Source of the DNA: Pseudorhodoplanes sp035565795
Lineage (GTDB): Bacteria; Pseudomonadota; Alphaproteobacteria; Rhizobiales; Xanthobacteraceae
Direction of reading: 5' to 3'
Assembly: GCF_035565795.1 (NCBI RefSeq)
Contig: NZ_DATMRV010000200.1
Location: 1-64,000, forward strand
Length of the DNA: 64,000 nt
Of the stretch, positions 33,514 through 42,045 are shown piece after piece. Every line of letters starts with the position of its first letter. Positions within the stretch are counted from its first letter, which is position 1. Made by a program: the position numbers and the translations under genes. The notes under the pieces are model-generated. The model saw only the letters and a list, made by a program, of their open reading frames with translations, did no database searches and had not been told where the DNA came from.

Positions 33514-34881
33514 ATGCAGGCCGATTTCCGATCGTTATCGGCACGGGTTTTTCTCGCCGCGTTTGGTGTGCGCGCGATCTACGCCCTCGGTCTCTATGCG
33601 ACAATGGGAGACGCTGGGCTGATGGCTCCCGACTCAGTCGGCTTCTACGCGACCACGCAGGCTTTTGTCCAAAGTCTTGCTAACGGCACGGCACCACTCT
33701 GGCAATGGGTCAGCGGGCCAGACCTGCAATTGATGCCGCTGTTCACATGGCTGCTGGCCGCGAATATCATGCTGTTCGGCAAGGAAGCGGCCCTGACCTT
33801 CGTCCTGCTGCAAGCTGTAATCGATTCTGGCACCTGTGTCCTCGTATGCCTAATGGCCGCACGATTTCACGAACGACTCGCTGTTCCGGCCGCAATCGCA
33901 GCAATCCTCAATCCGACCCAAGTCGTCATTGCCGGTCTTGTCTTTTCCGACACGCTCTTCGTGTTCTTCGTAGCGCTTTTCCTCTACGGCTCACTTCGAT
34001 GGTTACGACGCCCTGATTGGCACTCGGCTATTCTGATCGGCCTTGGCCTAGGCGGAGGCGCGCTGAGCCGCGTGGTGCTTAGCTACTGGGTTCCCGCCTT
34101 TATCGCATTTCTATTCGTGAGCCTGCTCGTTCGCCGGCAGGTGAACAGGCGCCATCTCGCGCAACTCGCGGTCATCGTATTGATTTATGCGATAGGCGTC
34201 AGTCCGGTGGTCATCCGCAATACGCTGCAATTCGGATCATTCTCCGTCACGGCGCAAAGCGAGACCCATCTTCTTTACTGGATCGTCCCCCTCGTCAGCG
34301 AAGCGAAAGACGGGACCACGTGGGAGGTTGGCGTCAAAAAGATGCAGGATCGCGTGCGCGCCCGATATGGCGAGCTGGAAGGTGACGCCTTTGAAAACGC
34401 CCCGAAATTGCGGGCTGTAGCGACCGAGGCCCTGCGCGAACTAGGCCCCCTGGCGATCGCCAAGGCCTGGCTCTACGGGGCAGCCATCAATCTCGGGGCG
34501 CCCTCCATCACCTATATGCCGCCAGTGGCACAGATGCCGCGGACGGGTTTCTATGCGACGCGCGGAGATAGCTTCGCCGGGAAGATCACGAATTTCCTGC
34601 TTTACTCCGACGCTGCCTGGTATGCTCGCCTGCTTCTGATCGGGATTGCGGGCCTCACCCTCATCAGATTGGTGCAGGCGATCGGCCTCGTGAGCCTGGC
34701 CTGCAGCCAGGTGTTTACTGCGGGGGTATTTCTGCTTGTGTTCTGGGGCGGTTATATCCTCGCGATCAACGGCCCCGTCGCGTCGCCGAAATATCGCCTG
34801 CCGCTTGAGCCCCCCCTCAATATTCTCACCGCGGCGGGATATTGCGCGCTACGCGCGCGGTGGAAACGACGCGAGGCATGA
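33514..34881 (+). CDS. GT-C family membrane glycosyltransferase (GT39/ArnT-like)
   Basis: 455 residues, about eleven hydrophobic segments. The first periplasmic loop carries M-A-P-D-S-V-G-F-Y (D41), the position of the catalytic Asp of the GT-C fold, following R-A-I-Y-A-L-G. The start directly abuts the previous stop. Such enzymes take a sugar from polyprenyl phosphate on the periplasmic side. The GT2-containing gene upstream could make that donor. Acceptor could be lipid A core, O-antigen or protein. The operon ends here, 28 bases before the convergent GT4 gene. Confidence 0.8.
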   Translation: MQADFRSLSARVFLAAFGVRAIYALGLYATMGDAGLMAPDSVGFYATTQAFVQSLANGTAPLWQWVSGPDLQLMPLFTWLLAANIMLFGKEAALTFVLLQAVIDSGTCVLVCLMAARFHERLAVPAAIAAILNPTQVVIAGLVFSDTLFVFFVALFLYGSLRWLRRPDWHSAILIGLGLGGGALSRVVLSYWVPAFIAFLFVSLLVRRQVNRRHLAQLAVIVLIYAIGVSPVVIRNTLQFGSFSVTAQSETHLLYWIVPLVSEAKDGTTWEVGVKKMQDRVRARYGELEGDAFENAPKLRAVATEALRELGPLAIAKAWLYGAAINLGAPSITYMPPVAQMPRTGFYATRGDSFAGKITNFLLYSDAAWYARLLLIGIAGLTLIRLVQAIGLVSLACSQVFTAGVFLLVFWGGYILAINGPVASPKYRLPLEPPLNILTAAGYCALRARWKRREA

Positions 34882-34909
34882 CGGCAACGCGCCTGCGAGC
34901 AAATCCTTC

Positions 34910-35998
34910 TTAGCGCTCGGAATAGAGCGTTGCAAAATGGTCTGCTACACGGTCGAGGGTAAAATTCTGTTCAATCCTCGTCCGCGCGGCGAGACCGCGG
35001 TGCCTCAATTGCTGGGCAGGCAAGGCCGCGAGCGAATTCAGCTCCCGTGCCAGAGACGCCGGGTCACGCGGCGGAATCTCCACGCCGACATCCCCTATGA
35101 TCAGCCGGGCATCGCCGATAGCGGTCGTAATCGGAATCAACCCGCTGCTCATCCCCTCCGCAAGGACGTTCGAGAACCCCTCTGCAAACACGGACGTAGA
35201 CACGACGATGTCCGCCGCCGCGTAGAGCTGGTGTACATCGGCTCTCACACCGAGCGCCTTGACATTTGGCGGTACCTGTAACGTGTCGGTACCGAGCCCC
35301 ACGATGATCCCGCTCAATGCGGGGCACAGCGCCATCGCATCAAGAAACGTTCGATGGTCCTTCATCGGATCGAGGCGCGCAACGTGAATCGTTACAACCG
35401 CATCTGGCGCGATGCCAAACTCGCGGCGAAACGCAGCGCGGACCGCGCCATCGGGGCGATACCGAGCCATATCAATCCCGTTCGGGATGACGCAGGCTCG
35501 CTTTGGCCGATAGCCCTTGGCGAGATGAAAGTCGAGACCGGCCTTGGAATTTGCGAGGATCACGTCGGCTCGAGCCGAAAGTAGAGCACTAAGCCTTAAA
35601 ATGCGGCCGTACCCCGCGTGGTCGGTGTTCGACGCGCGGATATTCCAGAAGAGACGCCGACGCGCGCGCCCGGTTGTCATACCATGCGCCAGCGTCGCAA
35701 ACAGGTCGCCGTGATACATCCACCCTTGCAGGATCGTGGGTCGAAACCGCATAGCGATGGACCGGAGCCGCATCGCGCAGCCGGGCACTTGTACCGCCGT
35801 CCGCAAGCCCAGCGCACTGACGCCGATACCGAGGGCCTCGATCTCCGCCGCTTTCGCGTCACGTCCACCGACACTGACGACGTGCTGCTCAAAGCCGCGA
35901 TCTCGAAGCGCACCGGCGAGCCGCACCAGCATGGTCTCAGCGCCGCCAGTGCCAAGACCGCTGATGACGTGAAGAATGGCGTGTCTCGATTCGGTCAA
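34910..35998 (-). CDS. family 4 glycosyltransferase, last gene of the nonulosonate operon
   Basis: 362 residues, TTG start overlapping the upstream stop (TTGA). The acceptor half begins with H-V-I-S-G-L-G-T-G-G-A-E-T-M-L (residues 10-24), the GT4 glycine-rich loop. The donor half has V-A-R-L-D-P-M-K-D-H near 206 and the E-x7-E stretch F-A-E-G-F-S-N-V-L-A-E-G-M near 280. It is soluble or peripheral. As the most distal gene of a twenty-gene run it depends on long-range transcription, consistent with the NusG paralogue at the head. Confidence 0.9.
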   Translation of the reverse strand: MTESRHAILHVISGLGTGGAETMLVRLAGALRDRGFEQHVVSVGGRDAKAAEIEALGIGVSALGLRTAVQVPGCAMRLRSIAMRFRPTILQGWMYHGDLFATLAHGMTTGRARRRLFWNIRASNTDHAGYGRILRLSALLSARADVILANSKAGLDFHLAKGYRPKRACVIPNGIDMARYRPDGAVRAAFRREFGIAPDAVVTIHVARLDPMKDHRTFLDAMALCPALSGIIVGLGTDTLQVPPNVKALGVRADVHQLYAAADIVVSTSVFAEGFSNVLAEGMSSGLIPITTAIGDARLIIGDVGVEIPPRDPASLARELNSLAALPAQQLRHRGLAARTRIEQNFTLDRVADHFATLYSER

Positions 35999-37122
35999 CG
36001 CGTTTGCACCCTGTTGCGCGCTGAAGCGACTTGCTTCAGCATGGTCGCGTATTCACGCGCAACCCGATCGGATTCGTATCGGCGGGCCGCAGTTACCCCC
36101 GCGGCAGCCAACCGCCGCGACAACGCGTCATCCGACAGAACCTCGCCGATGGTACGCGCCAGGTCCGCTGCGTCCTCGGGTTTGACCAGACGACCGGTCT
36201 CGCCATCCTGAATGATGTCAGCAGGCCCGTAAGGGCAATCGGTAGCCACTACCGGTAGACCGGCCGCCATCGCCTCGACGATCACATGCCCGAACCCCTC
36301 CCAGCGCGACGACAGTACAAACAGATCGGCGTGGGCGAGATAGGGTGCCGTGTCCTTAACAAAGCCTGGCAGATGCACGCGCGAGGCTACTCCAAGCTGC
36401 TCCGCCAAACGCTCCAAAGCGCCGCGCTCTGCGCCCTCGCCCAGGATCGTAACATGCGCGCCGGGGACCTGCTCAAGGCCCCGCAGCAGCACATCGAACC
36501 CTTTCTGACCGTGCAAGCGCCCGACGGCAACAATATGCGGGTAGCCGGCCCCAAAGCCTTCGGGCGCCGCCTTGGCTCGCGCGCTTTCGATTTTCCGTTG
36601 GATCGCGTCGACAAACACCGGATTGGGAATTGTAATGGTCTTGCTCTCGTCGAGCGCAAGGTCCGCAATAAGCTCCCTCCGAACGCCCTCGGACAGCGCA
36701 ACAACGCAGTCGGCCCGGCGATAAGCGATCCGCGCCAACGATTTCCGCAGGCGACCGAGCTCCGGCCTGGCACTTTGGCTGTTAGTTTCCCGCAGCACCA
36801 GCGCCGCATCGCTGCGCGCCATGGCGCGCGACACCGACGCGATGACATTCGCGTCCATCATTGTGGATAATACGACGTCAGGCCTACTGCTATGGATCAG
36901 GCGCGCGAGCGGGACCGCAGCCTTGATGAGCCGGCTGGCACCGAGATCGTGAAACTTGAGCCCCGGTGCGATCCATTCCATAGCCTCTCCCTTCGCGGTA
37001 CCGACCGCAAGGGTGAGATCGACGAGATCCCGCGGCATCGCCGCCGCGAGATTTAGCATCGTCCTCTGAGCGCCCCCGCCGCCTAGGTCCGGCAGAAAAA
37101 ACAACGCCGAAATCGGAGACAT
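35995..37122 (-). CDS. family 4 glycosyltransferase
   Basis: 375 residues starting M-S-P-I-S-A-L-F-F-L-P-D-L-G-G-G-G-A-Q, the GT4 N-loop. The donor half shows A-V-G-R-L-H-G-Q-K-G-F-D near 194 and S-R-W-E-G-F-G-H-V-I-V-E-A-M near 277, with both glutamates of E-x7-E. It begins 2 bases after the methyltransferase stop and ends in a TTGA overlap with the next transferase. The two neighbouring GT4 enzymes probably add successive residues of one repeat unit. Confidence 0.92.
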   Translation of the reverse strand: MSPISALFFLPDLGGGGAQRTMLNLAAAMPRDLVDLTLAVGTAKGEAMEWIAPGLKFHDLGASRLIKAAVPLARLIHSSRPDVVLSTMMDANVIASVSRAMARSDAALVLRETNSQSARPELGRLRKSLARIAYRRADCVVALSEGVRRELIADLALDESKTITIPNPVFVDAIQRKIESARAKAAPEGFGAGYPHIVAVGRLHGQKGFDVLLRGLEQVPGAHVTILGEGAERGALERLAEQLGVASRVHLPGFVKDTAPYLAHADLFVLSSRWEGFGHVIVEAMAAGLPVVATDCPYGPADIIQDGETGRLVKPEDAADLARTIGEVLSDDALSRRLAAAGVTAARRYESDRVAREYATMLKQVASARNRVQTR

Positions 37123-37124
37123 AT

Positions 37125-37829
37125 CTAGCGTCGCGCGACGAAAAGATCCCGGGGCACGGGAGACAGACTCGTCGGAAACCGCCCAAGGTGCGAGACCGAC
37201 GCAAAGCCAAATTCAGAGAGCCGGTCCGCAATCCACTCACGACCGGTCGGCTTCATGAATTCAAGCTCTCTTGCCCAACGGGTTTCAGTTTCTTCCGGTT
37301 GCCCGGTATCGAAAACAAGGGCCTCCGTCGCCCTGCCCGCAATCGCGGCGAGCACGGCGTCGGCGCTGTCACGACCGAAATAGCGAACCCAGTGATGATA
37401 GATCGAAAGACAAACGACGATGTCCGTACGCGGAAGCCCCATCACCGACTTTTCGTCGAGCGTCAGCTCCATGAACGCGACGTTGCGAACGCCGGCTAGC
37501 GCGGCCCGTGCCCGCGCGGTCATTAATTCCGACCGGTCGTTATCAATGCCGAAACAAACCCCGCCCCGCTGTGCAAACCGGAATGTGAAAAATCCCTGGT
37601 TGCATCCAATGTCCATCACCGATGGCCTGGCAAGATCCGCCGTTGCTCGCGACATCGCGACAAAGCGCGCCTCGCATGCCCGTGGATCTCGCTGGCCTTC
37701 GATTGGAGAGAACGGGTCAGGTTGATAGCGGTGGGTGAGCGCCAATGCATTCTGCAATCCGAGGCGCAACCCGAGCAATGCCCGGCTGCCACGATCCAGA
37801 ACAACATTTCCGACATCTCTGAACTTCAT
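37125..37829 (-). CDS. SAM-dependent methyltransferase
   Basis: 234 residues from the ATG at 37827-37829, which overlaps the upstream stop as ATGA; a long open extension before it is a shadow. Motif I is V-M-D-I-G-C-N-Q-G-F-F near residue 72, and G-I-D-N-D-R-S-E-L follows. A V-C-L-S-I-Y-H-H segment near 133 is the motif IV region. It sits between a P-loop protein and a GT4, so it probably methylates a sugar or terminal residue, perhaps capping chain length as in some ABC-exported O-chains. That last role is inference. Confidence 0.82.
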   Translation of the reverse strand: MKFRDVGNVVLDRGSRALLGLRLGLQNALALTHRYQPDPFSPIEGQRDPRACEARFVAMSRATADLARPSVMDIGCNQGFFTFRFAQRGGVCFGIDNDRSELMTARARAALAGVRNVAFMELTLDEKSVMGLPRTDIVVCLSIYHHWVRYFGRDSADAVLAAIAGRATEALVFDTGQPEETETRWARELEFMKPTGREWIADRLSEFGFASVSHLGRFPTSLSPVPRDLFVARR

Positions 37830-38497
37830 TGACGCTGGTCCATCATCTTCGCTGAAAAGTGCTCTATCCGCGATGCGACCTCCTGCAGCGCGGCGGTATC
37901 GCCCAACGCCGGCGATTGAAGGGTCAGGACATTCCCGCCCCCACCTGCGAATCGCGAGACGATGACATCGCACAGCGACGAAGCCGCCTCGAAATCTTCC
38001 ATCGACACAGCCACATGCTGTCGCCGCATCGACTCGCATTGACGCCTGACATAACGGGCATTCGCCTCCGATGCCGACGTGTTCAGATATATGATACCGG
38101 CCGGCAGTGGCACACTGGTCCAAATCGGCTCGAACGGGAAATCGCGCCGGCCGCCGTGATATTCGCAGACAAAAGAGATCAGCGGCTGAATGACCCCCCC
38201 GTCGAGCACAATGCTTCCACGAGCCGGGCGGCGCAGATTGAGAGCCGCCATGCGGTAACCGAGTTTGGACAAAAGCCAACGCCCATCTTGGCGGGCAACG
38301 AACGGCAGCAGCGCACCCGGCTCTCTGGCCGTGGCACGAGCCACCAGCGACAGCATGTTTGCAAGGGCCTTGCCCCCTGCCGGTTGCACGGGATCAACTA
38401 CGGCAGCATTTAAGGCTGCGCACTCAAGACTTCGCAACAACGAAAACAGCGTCGATTTACCCGCACCCGGCAACCCGACAACCTCGATGTAACCCAA
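37826..38497 (-). CDS. P-loop nucleotide-binding protein, kinase-like
   Basis: 223 residues with a TTG start preceded by GGGAG. The Walker A motif G-L-P-G-A-G-K-S-T lies at residues 8-16. The rest resembles small-molecule or sugar kinases with an L-D-G-G-V-I-Q segment near 99 in the Walker B or lid region, but I cannot name the family. It ends in an ATGA overlap with a methyltransferase. A kinase for a sugar or terminal group of the glycan is plausible. It does not show the APS-kinase P-loop spelling, so direct supply of PAPS is not supported. Confidence 0.65.
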   Translation of the reverse strand: MGYIEVVGLPGAGKSTLFSLLRSLECAALNAAVVDPVQPAGGKALANMLSLVARATAREPGALLPFVARQDGRWLLSKLGYRMAALNLRRPARGSIVLDGGVIQPLISFVCEYHGGRRDFPFEPIWTSVPLPAGIIYLNTSASEANARYVRRQCESMRRQHVAVSMEDFEAASSLCDVIVSRFAGGGGNVLTLQSPALGDTAALQEVASRIEHFSAKMMDQRQ

Positions 38498-38514
38498 TGA
38501 TCGCTCCCGGACGC

Positions 38515-39651
38515 TCAGATGGAAGGGACCAGACGATCGTATATTTGTTGCAACGCAGATACGTGAGCCGCGTCAGAGAACCGACGATATGCGCTCTCCA
38601 GCGCGCAGTTGGTGATCGCAACCCTACGCGCATCGTCCCGAAGGATTATCTCAGCCATATCCGCGAACGCCTTCACCTCACCTGGAGGAACGAGAAAGCC
38701 ATTCTCTTCATGACGAACGATGTCGACGTGTCCGCCGACGCGCGAAGCAACCACTGGCGTCTCGACAAGCATCGCCTCGACCAGTGACCGGCCAAAACCT
38801 TCGAACTCGCTTGGAGAAACCAGGACATCCATGCCGGACAAGTATTTCTCGACCGGATATCGAAAGCCGAGAAAATGCATGCGATCGCCGACGCCGCGCA
38901 CCCAAGCGTATTCCTTGAGTTCATTCTCCAGACCTTCGGGATCCGCGCCCAGAAGCACACCATGCACCGGCCTATCGAACCGGCGCTGCAGTTCCGCCAC
39001 CACATCGATGCAGATGTCAGCACGCTTGTACCGGACAAGTCTGCCAACCGATCCCAGCACCACGCTACTATCGGGCGCCCCAATCAACGACAGCAGGGCC
39101 GTCCGCTGTTCAGCCTTGTTGAAAGTCGTTTCCTGCCTGAACGGGTTGTAGACGACCTCCACATTTCGCCGCATCGGACCGAGCGCTTCCGCGACGGGAT
39201 CGGAGATCGCGATTGTCTCGTTTGCCAGATACGGAATCGCCTTCCAAAGCATCGAATTGGACGCCGGCGTAGTGCGCTGATGCCAAACCATCTTTGCGCC
39301 GGATAATTTCGCAGCCAAAGGCCAGGTCAGGTTCATTCTGAGATCATTAGCGTGAACAATATCGATGCGGCGCTCTCGAATGAAGCGGCTCAATTTCGGC
39401 GCAGCTTTCAAAGCGGAGCAAACAATATCGAGCAGACGGGGCGTTGCTCCGGCAAAGGCATTCAGCGGCAGCGTGATGAATTCGAATTGCCGTTGACGAA
39501 GATGTTCCGCAAGAGGCCCCTCCGTATGCAGGACAATCATCGGCTCGAACCGGCTTCGATCGAGCCCTTCGATCAGCAAAAGGGTAGACAGGTGCGCGCC
39601 GCCAACGGAATCCCCGACGAAAGGAAAGCAGATACGCCGTGTCGCGCTCAT
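38515..39651 (-). CDS. family 4 glycosyltransferase
   Basis: 378 residues from the ATG at 39649-39651, which forms ATGA with the upstream asparagine-synthase homologue; a longer frame upstream is a shadow. N-loop F-V-G-D-S-V-G-G-A-H-L near residue 12. Donor half: S-V-G-R-L-V-R-Y-K-R-A-D near 210 and S-E-F-E-G-F-G-R-S-L-V-E-A-M near 290 containing E-x7-E. It shares the GT-B organisation of the two other GT4 enzymes in the operon without being a close copy. Confidence 0.9.
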   Translation of the reverse strand: MSATRRICFPFVGDSVGGAHLSTLLLIEGLDRSRFEPMIVLHTEGPLAEHLRQRQFEFITLPLNAFAGATPRLLDIVCSALKAAPKLSRFIRERRIDIVHANDLRMNLTWPLAAKLSGAKMVWHQRTTPASNSMLWKAIPYLANETIAISDPVAEALGPMRRNVEVVYNPFRQETTFNKAEQRTALLSLIGAPDSSVVLGSVGRLVRYKRADICIDVVAELQRRFDRPVHGVLLGADPEGLENELKEYAWVRGVGDRMHFLGFRYPVEKYLSGMDVLVSPSEFEGFGRSLVEAMLVETPVVASRVGGHVDIVRHEENGFLVPPGEVKAFADMAEIILRDDARRVAITNCALESAYRRFSDAAHVSALQQIYDRLVPSI

Positions 39652-41327
39652 AGCGGCCGGCCCGCCCAATCGAGCGAATGACGCCCAAGATATTGTGCCG
39701 TCAGCCAGGACACAACGTTGCGATGGCTTCTGTTGGTCAGCGCCACAGTGAACCAAGACACCGCTGCGTATTTTCGCAGCGGATCCATGACATGCGCGAA
39801 AACTCGCTTCTCGAATTTGTGCCAGCTATTCGCGCCGAAGGGCGCACACGCGATCCGCACCGCGCCACGTATCGGCCTAAGCCATGCCGGAGTTACCCAA
39901 CGCGGCGCTGGCAGAAGGCTGGTCCAAACGCCACCCCAATTCGCCTCGACAAGGCTGTCTCTATAAAGCTTCTGGCCAAACTTAAGTGACATTGGCACCG
40001 ACTGCCAGAAATCGAGATATTCGACGTCCCACAATGGTAAATGCCAATCCCATCCGAACACTTCGTACCCGCGCTGGTTTCCGAGCACGTATTTGCACTG
40101 ACGGTTCTGAAATTCGAAAAACTCATAGAGTGCAAACGATAGGTCGGGATCGTCGAGCGGGGCATCGGCAGCGCGGAACTCGGACCAGACTGCCTGTTTG
40201 ATGGCAGCGAGTGTGGTCGGCGTCTTGAGGTCGTCCCACAGGTCAAAATGCTTCGCAACCATGCAATCGAATATGAGGGCTTCGCGTAATTCACGGCTCA
40301 TACCGTCGAGACACCCTGTCAGCCTCGCAGGAATATGATTGCCGGAAATAAAATCACCCGACTGACCGTTGACGATGATGCTGTCCTGCGGCGCCCAGTC
40401 CATGTGCCTGAGCTGCATGACAGGATACACATCCTGCTCGACAGGCGTCGCCACCAGATTGTCGGCCAAAGCCAGGTAACGCTGATAGTCAGCGGACGCC
40501 CGTGCTGCACGAAACTCCGCTGTCGTGGTCGGCAGCATGTGCCACGGATAACCAAGCTTGCCAGCGATCCGCCGCGCTGCCTCCGCTTCGTGATTCCCGG
40601 GCCTGCCATACGAGAAACATACGACATCGCGGCAACCTAGGTGCTTGAGACCCGACGCGATCAGACGCGAGTCCAGCCCAGCACTGAGTGGCAAAAGAAT
40701 TCGCCTCCCGGCGGCCCTCGCCACAAGTTTTTCGAGAACGTGAGCGGTACCGTCGAGCAAATTGGCTCGCCACGCTTCTGCGCTCACGCCACGCTTGATC
40801 AACCATGGACGATAAAGCGCGTAACGCTCAGTGCTTGGAACGTCTCTTCCTTCAAAGACTGCAAACTGACCGGGCAGCAGCGCGGAGACCTTACGGTACA
40901 AGGTCCGGTCCGAGAGAACGTAGCCCGAGAGCGCTATTTCGTTCGCGCTCACTGCGTCAACGTCATTCACACCCAATTCAAGGCCGGCACGCACAGGCGC
41001 AGCATGATCGGACACAAGCCAGCGCCCTGAGCGATTGCGGGCGAACAATAGCGGAATGCTGCGTATCCGATCGACCGCAGCGATCGTGCGCACACCATCA
41101 GACACAACGAACGCGAAATTGCCGTCCAGCGATGCGAGCCGACGCGCGACTTCCGCGCGCGAAAGCGACAATAATTCAAGGAGAAAGTTGGCCTCGCCAC
41201 CCAACGCGCGCGAAGCAAAATGCCCCTTAAACGCGACGCTCGCCCCCTGCTCGTTCTTCGTTAGGCGCCAGCCGTAGTCATTGCCCAACAAAATCTGCGC
41301 CGAGTCCTCAACTTCGAATTCAGGCAT
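39648..41327 (-). CDS. asparagine-synthase-like protein lacking the glutaminase cysteine
   Basis: 559 residues from ATG 41325-41327, overlapping the WbqC stop by 8 bases (a GTG two codons earlier would overlap 14). The protein starts M-P-E-F-E-V instead of the M-C-G-x of class II amidotransferases, so the N-terminal nucleophile is missing although the domain fold is present (L-D-G-N-F-A-F-V near residue 67). The synthetase half shows L-P-L-S-A-G-L-D-S-R near 213-222, a variant of the S-G-G-x-D-S pyrophosphatase loop with Ala for Gly. It probably adenylates a carboxylate and uses ammonia or another amine. In a glycan operon the substrate may be a uronic or nonulosonic acid. Confidence 0.8.
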   Translation of the reverse strand: MPEFEVEDSAQILLGNDYGWRLTKNEQGASVAFKGHFASRALGGEANFLLELLSLSRAEVARRLASLDGNFAFVVSDGVRTIAAVDRIRSIPLLFARNRSGRWLVSDHAAPVRAGLELGVNDVDAVSANEIALSGYVLSDRTLYRKVSALLPGQFAVFEGRDVPSTERYALYRPWLIKRGVSAEAWRANLLDGTAHVLEKLVARAAGRRILLPLSAGLDSRLIASGLKHLGCRDVVCFSYGRPGNHEAEAARRIAGKLGYPWHMLPTTTAEFRAARASADYQRYLALADNLVATPVEQDVYPVMQLRHMDWAPQDSIIVNGQSGDFISGNHIPARLTGCLDGMSRELREALIFDCMVAKHFDLWDDLKTPTTLAAIKQAVWSEFRAADAPLDDPDLSFALYEFFEFQNRQCKYVLGNQRGYEVFGWDWHLPLWDVEYLDFWQSVPMSLKFGQKLYRDSLVEANWGGVWTSLLPAPRWVTPAWLRPIRGAVRIACAPFGANSWHKFEKRVFAHVMDPLRKYAAVSWFTVALTNRSHRNVVSWLTAQYLGRHSLDWAGRPL

Positions 41328-42045
41328 CCGCACGCTCTGGCACTACGCCTGATTTCAAAATGGCCAACCCGGCTTCGCCGCCATGGTGAAACAGCAAATC
41401 GATCGACGACATATATTCCAGAAATTCTCCAGCACCCTGCTCGTATCGCGGATGCCGATAGCGATGATATTCAACGTCGACACCAGCCCGTGCGAAGGCA
41501 TCCGATTCCTCGATATATTCTTGCGAACCCGGCGCCGAGAGATAACGATCCGCGCCGCAGGACTGACAGATCGCCGCGAGCGCGTCTGCTTTCGCCCCGT
41601 CATACTCGATGGCCGAACTCCTCATGACCGGGGTCTCGATGCCAAATTTCTGGCAGAGCCAACCCGATAGGGCGATTGTGTAGTCCGCCAGACGCTCCTC
41701 GCGACGAGTCAACAACGCATGGAGTTCTTCCGCATAACGGCGAAACTCCTTGGCCTTCCGGTAAGCCATTTCAATACTGCGCCAATGCGAATCGGAAAAA
41801 TTCGTCGTCCAATCGATGCAGACGTCGGCGATCTTTTGATCGCGCCGCCCTTTGTTAAATGTCGGAATCGAGAGCAACAATTCGCCATGTGCAGACTTGA
41901 TCCGATTGCGGTGCTGCCATGATCGTCGAGCAAACTGCACGGTGTCGAGATAAACAAACATATCGACCCGATCGATCATCGCAAGATAACCGATCCAAGG
42001 CAGATACGTAGGTTGCATAATTGCGACGACGCGCGGTTCAGTCAC
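41320..42045 (-). CDS. WbqC family protein
   Basis: 241 residues with GTG start overlapping the PseI-like stop (GTGA). The N-terminus M-x-P-T-Y-L-P-W-I-G-Y and the later H-R-N-R-I-K-S (residues about 45-51) are WbqC hallmarks, and the protein has the usual length. Family members occur widely in O-antigen, capsule and nonulosonate clusters. They are proposed to act in sugar modification but no reaction is settled. The gene lies between PseI and an asparagine-synthase homologue, a pairing that may reflect amide or amine decoration. Confidence 0.88.
   Translation of the reverse strand: MTEPRVVAIMQPTYLPWIGYLAMIDRVDMFVYLDTVQFARRSWQHRNRIKSAHGELLLSIPTFNKGRRDQKIADVCIDWTTNFSDSHWRSIEMAYRKAKEFRRYAEELHALLTRREERLADYTIALSGWLCQKFGIETPVMRSSAIEYDGAKADALAAICQSCGADRYLSAPGSQEYIEESDAFARAGVDVEYHRYRHPRYEQGAGEFLEYMSSIDLLFHHGGEAGLAILKSGVVPERADA

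Noticed and set aside
37830..38279. Long N-terminal extension of the methyltransferase at 37125-37829
   Set aside because: It is antisense-frame shadow of the P-loop gene; the ATGA overlap fixes the start.
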